Assembly (NCBI GenBank): GCA_036556325.1 | Contig: DATBJR010000137.1 | Location: 1-13,057, forward strand | Source: DASSCW01 sp036556325 | Lineage (GTDB): Bacteria > Chloroflexota > Limnocylindria > QHBO01 | Length of the DNA: 13,057 nt | Direction: 5' to 3' | Shown: in pieces, positions 7,948 through 13,057 of the stretch | Layout of the letters: each line of letters opens with the position of its first letter | Numbering within the stretch: position 1 is the stretch's first letter | The notes under the pieces: model-generated | What the model saw: only the letters and a program-made list of their open reading frames with translations | Database searches by the model: none | What the model was told of the DNA's origin: nothing | Program-made: the position numbers and the translations under genes

Positions 7948-8972
7948 TCCATCACCTCCATCGGCTTCCGGTAGCCGGTCGAACGGACATCCACCCGAAA
8001 GCCGGCGTTCATGTACAGGCGCAGCGCGCCATTCGGGTTGTCGGCGTCGACGCCCAGCGTCGCACTCGTCATGCCGCGCTCACGCAGCAGCTGCAGGCTG
8101 CGACCCACCAGGGCCGATGCCAGCCCGCGGCCGCGCCACGGACGCCGCACGTAGACGCTGTCCAGCAGGCCGCGGCGGCGGCCGAAGGCCTCGTTCTCGG
8201 CGACCAGGATCACGTTCCAGACGGCGCCGGCGATCTCGTCGCCGTCCCAGGCGACCACGAACAGGGCCGGGTCGTAGTCGGGGTCGGCCAGCCACGCCTC
8301 GAACAGCTCATCGCTGCCGTCGGCGCCGCCCCAGTGGTCGCGGAACGCCTCGCGGTCCGCGTCGAAGAGCTGCCTGAGCTGCTCGCGACCGCTGACCGGA
8401 CGCAGCTCGAGGCCAGGAGGCAACGCCGGGACCACGACGTCGTCCAGTGTCGGCCGCACCATGTCGAAGAACCAGCGCACCGGCCGATAGCCATTGCCCT
8501 CCAGCAGCGCGATCGCGCCGGGACGTCGCTCCGGGGCATACGCGCCGTAGACGCGCGGCGTTTGCACGTCGTGCGCCGCCGCGAGCTCGCGGAGATGTGC
8601 CTCGTTGTGGCGCAGGATGGCTGTGCCGACGCCCTGTCGCCGCCAGGCCGGATGGACGTGACCGCGGGTGCTGTAGTCGCGCACGCCATCCGTGGTGTCG
8701 ACCCAGCTCGTCCAGCCATAGGCCACCGGCTTGCCGGCGTCCTCCGCCACGACCACGTCACGCGACGCGTCAAACCGGCGCGACGGGTGGCCGGCCCAGC
8801 TCCGCATCCCCTGCAGCGTGGTGCGCTCGTCGATGCCATCGGCCTCGTTGGCCGCGGTGAAGATCTCCACGAAGGCGGCCAGGTCGTGGTCGCCCTCGAA
8901 TGGGCGCAGGCTGACGCCGGCCGGCAGGGTTGCCGCCGGCGCCGCCAGGTCATCGGTCAGGGGCAGTGCCAT
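7944..8972 (-). CDS. Tandem-domain GNAT N-acetyltransferase, copy 3 (operon-proximal)
   Basis: A 342-residue two-domain GNAT protein, paralogous to the two downstream copies. Acetyl-CoA loops are RRQGVG (111-116) and RGRGLA (280-285), EAFRDHWGG is at 208-216 and DADNPNGALRLYMNAGF near the end is the last GNAT element. I chose the ATG at 8972 because GGAG (8980-8983 on the plus strand) lies 7 nt upstream and because the distance to the first conserved strand then matches copies 1 and 2. An in-frame ATG at 9005 would add 11 residues and overlaps the permease stop as TGATG, so it remains possible. The gene follows the ABC permease directly, which suggests that exporter and acetyltransferases act on a common compound; this is inference. 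Confidence 0.86.
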   Translation of the reverse strand: MALPLTDDLAAPAATLPAGVSLRPFEGDHDLAAFVEIFTAANEADGIDERTTLQGMRSWAGHPSRRFDASRDVVVAEDAGKPVAYGWTSWVDTTDGVRDYSTRGHVHPAWRRQGVGTAILRHNEAHLRELAAAHDVQTPRVYGAYAPERRPGAIALLEGNGYRPVRWFFDMVRPTLDDVVVPALPPGLELRPVSGREQLRQLFDADREAFRDHWGGADGSDELFEAWLADPDYDPALFVVAWDGDEIAGAVWNVILVAENEAFGRRRGLLDSVYVRRPWRGRGLASALVGRSLQLLRERGMTSATLGVDADNPNGALRLYMNAGFRVDVRSTGYRKPMEVMD

Positions 8973-9004
8973 GCGAGAGCTCCGTGTGGATGTCGAATCC
9001 GTCA

Positions 9005-9805
9005 TCAGCCCACTCGCTTCAGCTTGCCGGTGCGCTTCGCGTAGCGCTCGGCGCGGCCGAACAGCCAGGTGCCGGCCGGGATGAGCACCACGCCCATCAC
9101 CAGCAGCGGCCAGACATCGCGCAGCAGCTCGCCCACGCCGGCACCCTCGATCAGGCCGGCGCGCACGCCGTCCAGCACGTAGGTCGCCGGGGAGATGGCG
9201 CTGATGGTCTGCATCCAGCCGGGCAGGACGGAGACGTCGTAGTAGACGCCGCTGACCAGCAGCAGCACCGACTGGATGACGAACACCATCTGCGCCCCGC
9301 GCTCGACGTAGACCAGCGGCAGGATCGACGCGGCGATCCCGATGCCCGCGAAGCTGACCGTGCCCAGCAGCGTGAAGACCACTGCCGTCACGAAGTTCGC
9401 GCCGGACAGGTCCAGCTCGAAGAAGAGCGTCAGGACCAGCAGCACGAAGGTCGTGTGCACCAGGCCGAAGATCACCGCGTAGGCGGCCGCTCCCAGGAGC
9501 TGGGCGTAGCGTCGGACCGGGGCCATGAAGGTGTACTCCAGGGTCCCTTCCCAGCGCTCCCACTGGACCGCATCGGCGATGAACTCGAAGACGATCGACA
9601 GGTAGCTCCAGAAGATGGCGCCGATGACCAGGGTGAGCAGCAGCCGCTCGTTGCCCTCGCTGCGGCCGATGAGGCTCACGGCGAGCGCCCCGGCCACGGA
9701 GTACACGAGCCAGGCCACTTCCCAGCCCCAGTACCGCTTCGAAAGATTGAAGTTCCGCTCGACGAAGGCGAACGACGCCCTCACTTCGCGGGTCATGAGT
9801 GCCAT
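9005..9805 (-). CDS. ABC-2 type transporter permease (DrrB-like)
   Basis: A 266-residue inner-membrane protein with about six hydrophobic helices (roughly 28-47, 56-76, 104-129, 138-163, 173-191 and 232-250). Between the second and third helices is QWERWEGTLEYTFMAPVRR (81-99), the cytosolic coupling segment typical of ABC-2 permeases that pair with DrrA-like ATPases; ISPATYVLDGVRAGL before the last helix is also typical. I placed the start at ATG 9805, with AGGAG (9817-9821 on the plus strand) 11 nt upstream, a longer than usual gap; ATG 9796 is an alternative. The frame is open back to a GTG at 10048, but that extension is low-complexity and lies over a better small ORF, so I reject it. The substrate is unknown. 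Confidence 0.9.
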   Translation of the reverse strand: MALMTREVRASFAFVERNFNLSKRYWGWEVAWLVYSVAGALAVSLIGRSEGNERLLLTLVIGAIFWSYLSIVFEFIADAVQWERWEGTLEYTFMAPVRRYAQLLGAAAYAVIFGLVHTTFVLLVLTLFFELDLSGANFVTAVVFTLLGTVSFAGIGIAASILPLVYVERGAQMVFVIQSVLLLVSGVYYDVSVLPGWMQTISAISPATYVLDGVRAGLIEGAGVGELLRDVWPLLVMGVVLIPAGTWLFGRAERYAKRTGKLKRVG

Positions 9806-9849
9806 TGCTTGGTTTGCTCCTGTCGACGGTGGGTTGGCCGACCCAGCCC

Positions 9850-10050
9850 CTATCGGGACCGGGCCGGCCTGCGAGACGGATCCGCCGCCAGCGCGGTCCC
9901 TGCTCGGACCAGCTGACGACCGACCCAGCGCCGCATCGGGTGCGGCTTGGGATGCACGCCACGGGTCCCGTGGATCTCGCGGCGCATCTGCGCCACGCGA
10001 GCCTCGTGATGTGCGCGTACCTCCCTTGCGGTCGGATGGTTCATCCACAC
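9850..10050 (-). CDS. Small hypothetical protein between exporter ATPase and permease
   Basis: A 66-residue protein I cannot assign to a family. It begins MWMNHPTARE, continues as a charged predicted helix rich in Arg, Glu and His to about residue 28, then HPKPHPMRRW and a short amphipathic segment (GRQLVRAGTALA) near 44-55. Coding is supported by the ribosome binding site: AAAGGAGGTGA (10058-10068 on the plus strand) lies 7 nt before the GTG at 10050 and is the strongest in the window. A longer version from ATG 10098 would overlap the ATPase stop as ATGA and give 82 residues. The amphipathic end could touch the membrane or the permease; that is inference. It lies 44 nt from the permease start and is probably translated as part of the exporter operon. 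Confidence 0.6.
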   Translation of the reverse strand: MWMNHPTAREVRAHHEARVAQMRREIHGTRGVHPKPHPMRRWVGRQLVRAGTALAADPSRRPARSR

Positions 10051-10057
10051 GGTGTTC

Positions 10058-10068
10058 TCACCTCCTTT
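10058..10068 (-). promoter_or_regulatory. Strong Shine-Dalgarno for the 66-residue ORF
   Basis: On the minus strand the sequence reads AAAGGAGGTGA, complementary to the 16S rRNA 3' end over its whole core, 7 nt before the GTG at 10050. It decides the start of the small ORF and argues against treating this stretch only as an N-terminal extension of the permease. The same site could also serve a GTG at 10048 in the permease frame, 9 nt away. Confidence 0.65.
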
Positions 10069-10094
10069 CTTGTCAGTTCGTGTCAGGTTGTGGC

Positions 10095-11000
10095 TCATTC
10101 GTCGTCGTCCTTCTCGTCTTCCTCCAGGTCCTCGTCCAGCGAGCGACCGGTGAAGCGCATGAAGGCGCTCTCCAGGGTTGGCTCCATGCCGTAGCGCTCG
10201 GCGACCATGGCCTTCAGCCCGGCCGGCGTGTCCTCCTCGACGATCCGCCCGTCGTTCAGGAGGGCGATCCGGTCGCAGAGGCGCTCGGCCTCGTCGAGGT
10301 CGTGGGTCGTCAGCACGATCGTGGCGTCGTGCGTGTCCCGCAGCTCCTCGATGAAGGTCTGCACCTCCAGCTTCGACCGTGGGTCGAGGCCGGTCGTCGG
10401 CTCGTCCAGGAGCATCAGCACCGGGCTGGTCAGCAGGGCGCGCGCGATGGCGACCTTCTGCTGCATGCCCCGGCTCATCTGCTCCAGAGGACGGTTGAGC
10501 CGCTTCTCGCCGATGCCCAGCCGGGCCAGGATCCTGATCGCATCCGCCTTGGCCTCGCGGGCGTTCAGCCCGTACAGCCGTGCGGCGTAGGTCAGGTTCT
10601 CGTGAGGGCTGAGCTTCTTGAAGAAGGCGGCGTCCACGCTCACGCGGTTGATCAGCCGCTTGACAGCCATCTCGTCCCGCACGATGTCATGGCCAAAGAC
10701 TTCCACCCGGCCCTCGTCCAGGGTGAGCAGGGTGCTCATCAGGCGGATGAGGGTCGACTTGCCCGAGCCATTGGCGCCAAGTACGCCGTAGATCTCGCCG
10801 CGGCGGATGGTCAGCGACACGTCGTCGACCGCCACCACCGGCTTCTTCCGGCGACCCACCACGAACCGCTTGGTCAGGTGCTCGACGACGACCGCCGTCG
10901 GGGCTCCGTCCAACCGCGTCGCGGCGGGCTGAGGCGCCTGGCTGGGCCGACGCTCGGCCGCCAGCGCATCGGTCTTCAGTTGTTCTGCGACGCCGGTCAT
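10095..11000 (-). CDS. ABC transporter ATP-binding protein (DrrA-like exporter ATPase)
   Basis: A 301-residue ATPase that would energise the permease encoded downstream. Motifs in order: Walker A GANGSGKST (75-83), signature MSRGMQQK (175-182, a variant of LSGGQ), Walker B LMLLDEPTTGLD (195-206) and the switch histidine H233 in LTTHDLDEA. The Q-loop position reads RVSVDAAFF (119-127), apparently without the usual glutamine. The N-terminal 35 residues are Ala/Pro rich and the C-terminus is a strongly acidic tail (EDLEEDEKDDDE). The start chosen is ATG 11000, with GGAG (11009-11012 on the plus strand) 8 nt upstream; ATG 11024 would add eight residues but has only a weak site. It is the first gene of the minus-strand operon and carries a long structured leader. 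Confidence 0.92.
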   Translation of the reverse strand: MTGVAEQLKTDALAAERRPSQAPQPAATRLDGAPTAVVVEHLTKRFVVGRRKKPVVAVDDVSLTIRRGEIYGVLGANGSGKSTLIRLMSTLLTLDEGRVEVFGHDIVRDEMAVKRLINRVSVDAAFFKKLSPHENLTYAARLYGLNAREAKADAIRILARLGIGEKRLNRPLEQMSRGMQQKVAIARALLTSPVLMLLDEPTTGLDPRSKLEVQTFIEELRDTHDATIVLTTHDLDEAERLCDRIALLNDGRIVEEDTPAGLKAMVAERYGMEPTLESAFMRFTGRSLDEDLEEDEKDDDE

Positions 11001-11340
11001 GTCTGGTTCTCCGTGTTGGGCCATGCACTACCCCGATGAAATGGAACGAGCCGCGGTCCCGGTCGGGTCCGCGGCTCTTCGCTGATGCCGGAGGGGCATC
11101 AAAAAACCGTGGACCCTGTCTGGCCCACGGCTCGTGGCGTCTGATTGGCGGCCTTGCCGCCGTCTCGTCAGCTCGAGGCGGGCGCAGATCTCCCGTCGTC
11201 GGCGCCACTGGGTGGCGTGATCAGACGGCACACGCGCGGGGCGTTCGTCGGGAGGTTCATCGCCTTCGGTCGATTCCTCTTGCTTGCTGGTTGAAGTGGC
11301 CGGACGGCATGCCGAAACAGCGAGTGTCTTGGCTGGCCGC
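11001..11340 (-). promoter_or_regulatory. Long structured 5' leader of the exporter operon, putative attenuator
   Basis: About 340 nt separate the predicted transcription start from the ATPase ATG. In transcript order (plus-strand coordinates) I see perfect hairpins at 11203-11217 (CGCCAC/GTGGCG), 11147-11161 (GGCGGC/GCCGCC), a 5-bp hairpin at 11125-11137 (CCACG/CGTGG), an intrinsic terminator at 11101-11130, a hairpin at 11084-11100 with a CCUCC loop, and a 9-bp hairpin at 11048-11077. The 11125-11137 hairpin uses the terminator's 5' arm, so the two are mutually exclusive. A 30-codon ORF (ATG 11260, TGA 11168-11170) lies before the terminator. No gene on this strand precedes the terminator, so it most likely controls read-through into the operon. 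No known riboswitch class was recognised. Confidence 0.55.
11101..11132 (-). terminator. Intrinsic terminator inside the exporter leader
   Basis: On the minus strand CCGTGGGCC, loop AGACAG, GGTCCACGG forms a nine-pair stem (one G-U) followed directly by TTTTTT; two further pairs can form with the U run. It lies about 100 nt before the ATPase ATG and after the predicted promoter, the position expected for transcription attenuation rather than for ending an upstream gene. Confidence 0.8.
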
Positions 11341-11346
11341 CGCGGG

Positions 11347-11376
11347 AGTCTACGACCGCCCGCTTGCCGATGTCAA
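11347..11376 (-). promoter_or_regulatory. Sigma70-like promoter for the exporter-acetyltransferase operon
   Basis: The minus strand has a perfect TTGACA -35 (11371-11376), an 18-bp spacer and TAGACT as -10 (11347-11352), four of six consensus bases including the key first, second and last positions. The start would be near 11340. It lies in the divergent intergenic region and is the best promoter match I find there. Confidence 0.6.
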
Positions 11377-11416
11377 GGTTGGGCCGAATGGCCCTGTCGG
11401 CTGGCTGGAGCGCGAG

Positions 11417-11425
11417 TGCGACAAT
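11417..11425 (+). promoter_or_regulatory. Possible extended -10 element for the toast-rack/PspC pair
   Basis: TGCGACAAT resembles an extended -10 (TGn plus GACAAT) and would place transcription start near 11432, about 30 nt before the ATG at 11463. No convincing -35 is present at 16-19 bp upstream, so this is weak. Confidence 0.25.
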
Positions 11426-11462
11426 GGCCACCCAGCAAGGGGGAACACCGGAGGGATCCCCG

Positions 11463-12428
11463 ATGCACATCAACCGCGGGCTGCTGTTCTGGGGCATTGC
11501 CCTGATCACCGCCGGCGCCGTGGCGCTGGCCGCGTCGCAGAACTGGTTCGACACGTCCATCCTCGCCGGCGCCTGGCGGTTGTGGCCGCTGGTGCTGATT
11601 GCCATCGGCCTGTCCATCGTGCTGCGGCGCACGCCATTCGCCTGGCTGGGGGCGCTGGCGGCCGGCCTGGTGGTGGGCGTGGCCGGCGGGGCGCTGATCG
11701 CCGGCGTGCCGGTGGTCGCCAACTGCAGCGGTGAGACCGGCACGCCCGAGATCTCCACCGGGAGCTTCACCGGGTCGCAGGCGCAGGTCGACCTGGAGCT
11801 CAACTGCGGCACGCTCAACCTCTCAATGGCCGATGGGTCTGGCTGGCGCGCCGAGACGGCCGTCGAGAACGGGGAGGACCAGCCGTCGCTCAGCGGCGGC
11901 CCGAGCTCGCTCGAGATTCGATCCGACAACCGGGGCCTGCCGTTCGACCACGGCAACCAGGCCTGGACGATTCAGCTCGGGCGCGACGTCACCTACGACT
12001 TCAGCGCCACGCTGAATGCCGGTGACTCGAAGATCGACGCCGGTGACGCGACGTTCGGCAGCCTTGACCTGCAGACGAACGCGGGCTCGGTCGACGTCCT
12101 GCTCGGCGGCGCGCAAGTCGCCGACCTCGGGCTGCAGCTGAACGCCGGATCCGCCAACGTGGTGGCCGATGCCGAGTCAGATCTGGCAGGCAGCCTGCAG
12201 GCCAACGCCGGGTCGATCAACCTCTGCGTGCCGGATCGCGTGGGCCTGCAGATCACCGTCAAGTCGAGCGTCGCGTTCTCCCATAACCTCGAAGCGCGCG
12301 GCCTCGATCGGCAGGGCGACGACACCTGGGTCAGCGCCGGCTTCTCATCGGCGGCGCACAAGATCGTGCTGGAGGTCGAGGGCAATGCCGCCAGCTTCAA
12401 CCTGAACCCCGAGGAGGGTTGCTCATGA
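11463..12428 (+). CDS. Membrane protein with toast-rack-like extracytoplasmic domain (LiaF-like)
   Basis: A 321-residue protein with three hydrophobic helices at about 7-24, 38-55 and 59-86; the first two with WRLWPLVLIAIGL resemble the LiaI/LiaF-type membrane region. The remainder is a Gly/Asn/Ser-rich beta domain of the toast-rack (DUF2154/DUF4097-like) kind, probably outside the membrane. Asn-Ala-Gly turns recur at N185, N206, N227 and N248, exactly 21 residues apart, as in a beta-solenoid. All four cysteines (C88, C115, C255, C320) lie in this domain and could form disulfides. ATG 11463 is chosen because GGAGGG (11450-11455) sits 7 nt upstream; the frame is open further upstream without support. 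The stop overlaps the PspC start (ATGA). Such proteins accompany envelope-stress systems; a direct function is not known here. Confidence 0.82.
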   Translation: MHINRGLLFWGIALITAGAVALAASQNWFDTSILAGAWRLWPLVLIAIGLSIVLRRTPFAWLGALAAGLVVGVAGGALIAGVPVVANCSGETGTPEISTGSFTGSQAQVDLELNCGTLNLSMADGSGWRAETAVENGEDQPSLSGGPSSLEIRSDNRGLPFDHGNQAWTIQLGRDVTYDFSATLNAGDSKIDAGDATFGSLDLQTNAGSVDVLLGGAQVADLGLQLNAGSANVVADAESDLAGSLQANAGSINLCVPDRVGLQITVKSSVAFSHNLEARGLDRQGDDTWVSAGFSSAAHKIVLEVEGNAASFNLNPEEGCS

Positions 12429-12934
12429 ACCGCCGCCTCTACCGATCCCCCCATGACTCCGTCCTGGGCGGCGTAGCGGGAGGCGTGGCCGAGTACCTGG
12501 ACGTCGACCCGTCGATCGTCCGCATCATCTGGGCGATCCTGGCCATCGTGACCGGCGGCCTCTTCCTGCTGCTGTACATCGTCATGTGGATCGTGGTGCC
12601 GGAGAGCCCGTACGCCGGCCCGGCACCAGGCCCAGGCCTGGCCGGCACGGTTCCTCCCCCGCCGCCACCGGCGGCGGGCGAGACACCGCCACCGGCCGCA
12701 CCGGCAGAGCCGGATGCGGCGGCCCCAGCCTGGGGCACGGAGTGGCCACGCCATCGGCACCGGAGCTCAAATGGCGCGCTGATCTTCGGGCTGATCCTCA
12801 TCGGCGCGGGGGTCTGGTTCCTGATCGACCAGTACCTGCCTGCCTTCGACCGCCGCTTCGTCTGGCCGGTCGCGCTCGTGGCCCTGGGGCTCGTCCTGCT
12901 GCTGGTCGCCATGCGGCGGCCGCGGGCCGAGTAG
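12425..12934 (+). CDS. pspC: PspC-domain membrane protein with C-terminal two-helix module
   Basis: A 169-residue inner-membrane protein. Residues 1-60 are a PspC domain: RRLYRSPHDSVLGGVAGG, AEYLDVDPSIVRIIW and one long hydrophobic helix ending in MWIVVPE. A Pro/Ala-rich linker (61-116) leads to two further helices (118-135 and 146-163) resembling the LiaF-type membrane region of the neighbour. PspC proteins sense or relay envelope stress in phage-shock and related systems. ATG 12425 overlaps the previous stop (ATGA) and has AGGAGG (12412-12417) 7 nt upstream; a TTG two codons earlier is less likely. The two proteins probably form one membrane module. No regulator or PspA gene is seen in the window. 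Confidence 0.88.
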   Translation: MNRRLYRSPHDSVLGGVAGGVAEYLDVDPSIVRIIWAILAIVTGGLFLLLYIVMWIVVPESPYAGPAPGPGLAGTVPPPPPPAAGETPPPAAPAEPDAAAPAWGTEWPRHRHRSSNGALIFGLILIGAGVWFLIDQYLPAFDRRFVWPVALVALGLVLLLVAMRRPRAE

Positions 12935-13057
12935 CGGTCGACCGAACAGCGCGAACGCGGCCGCGCTGATCGCCACCAGCGTTCCGGCGGCCAGCTTCAG
13001 CGCGTTCGTGCTCAGCAGCTCGGCGCGCGGGCCCTGCGGCGGGTTCGGGAACTGGAA
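12767..13057 (-). CDS. Possible 3' end of a convergent gene (partial, uncertain)
   Basis: From the right edge a minus-strand frame with G or C at almost every third position gives FQFPNPPQGPRAELL followed by a hydrophobic segment (LKLAAGTLVAISAAAFALF), then a charged tail up to a stop at 12767-12769. The first 40 codons look like a real membrane-protein end. The rest would overlap the pspC gene by 168 bp, which is unusual for convergent genes, so the true end or even the existence of the gene is unsure. No family is recognised. Confidence 0.3.
   Translation of the reverse strand, partial: FQFPNPPQGPRAELLSTNALKLAAGTLVAISAAAFALFGRPLLGPRPPHGDQQQDEPQGHERDRPDEAAVEGRQVLVDQEPDPRADEDQPEDQRAI

Noticed and set aside
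5897..8972. Mycothiol synthase (MshD) for one of the tandem GNAT proteins
   Set aside because: The two-domain layout fits, and inositol is made nearby, but no other mycothiol gene is visible and three paralogues next to an exporter point elsewhere.
9806..10048. An 81-residue N-terminal extension of the ABC permease from GTG 10048
   Set aside because: The extension is a low-complexity Arg/Gly/Asp/Pro-rich reading without ABC-2 features, and the other frame over it has a better protein-like sequence and start.
11045..11080. T-box riboswitch suggested by GGGACCGCGG on the minus strand
   Set aside because: The essential UGGN part of the T-box bulge is not there (CGGG instead), the element lies after rather than before the terminator, and the gene is not an aminoacyl-tRNA synthetase.
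11028..11231. A 67-codon minus-strand ORF through the terminator region
   Set aside because: It runs across the terminator and several hairpins, is Arg-rich without motif and has no ribosome binding site.
1..13057. tRNA, rRNA, CRISPR, insertion sequence or prophage features
   Set aside because: I looked for cloverleaf arms, regular direct repeats, transposase motifs and terminal inverted repeats and saw none.

Overview
The window is a very GC-rich bacterial chromosome segment with tightly packed genes. The combination of a bacterial (actinobacterial-type) myo-inositol-1-phosphate synthase, a CDP-alcohol phosphatidyltransferase, PatA-like acyltransferases and a PimA-like mannosyltransferase points to a phosphatidylinositol-making bacterium. 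That means Actinomycetota or a high-GC Chloroflexota lineage. I cannot decide between them from sequence alone; the PHP gene inside the cluster and the toast-rack/PspC pair make me lean to Chloroflexota, which is inference.

Region 1 (1-5888, + strand) is one operon for an inositol phospholipid or glycolipid. It holds the tail of an unidentified gene, a CDP-alcohol phosphatidyltransferase (pgsA-like), ino1, two consecutive LPLAT/HtrB-family acyltransferases, a PHP-domain phosphoesterase and a PimA-like GT4 glycosyltransferase. Gaps are at most 4 nt and several stops and starts overlap (GTGA, TGATG, ATGA). Order of action, by analogy to mycobacteria: Ino1 makes inositol-1-phosphate, the transferase joins it to CDP-diacylglycerol giving phosphatidylinositol phosphate, a phosphatase (the PHP protein is a candidate) gives PI, PimA adds a hexose, and the acyltransferases acylate the glycolipid.

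Region 2 (11376 down to 5897, - strand) converges on region 1. It carries an ABC-2 type exporter (ATPase, a 66-residue small protein and a permease) followed by three related tandem-domain GNAT acetyltransferases, again with overlapping stops and starts. It is preceded by a sigma70-like promoter and a leader of about 340 nt containing an intrinsic terminator, several hairpins and a possible 30-codon leader ORF, so this cassette is probably controlled by attenuation. Export plus acetylation suggests a detoxification or self-protection cassette, which is inference.

Region 3 (11463-12934, + strand) diverges from region 2. It encodes a three-helix membrane protein with an extracytoplasmic toast-rack-like beta domain containing exact 21-residue repeats, overlapped by a PspC-domain protein. 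This pair resembles an envelope-stress sensing module. The right edge may hold the 3' end of a convergent - strand gene. I saw no tRNA, rRNA, CRISPR array or insertion sequence.
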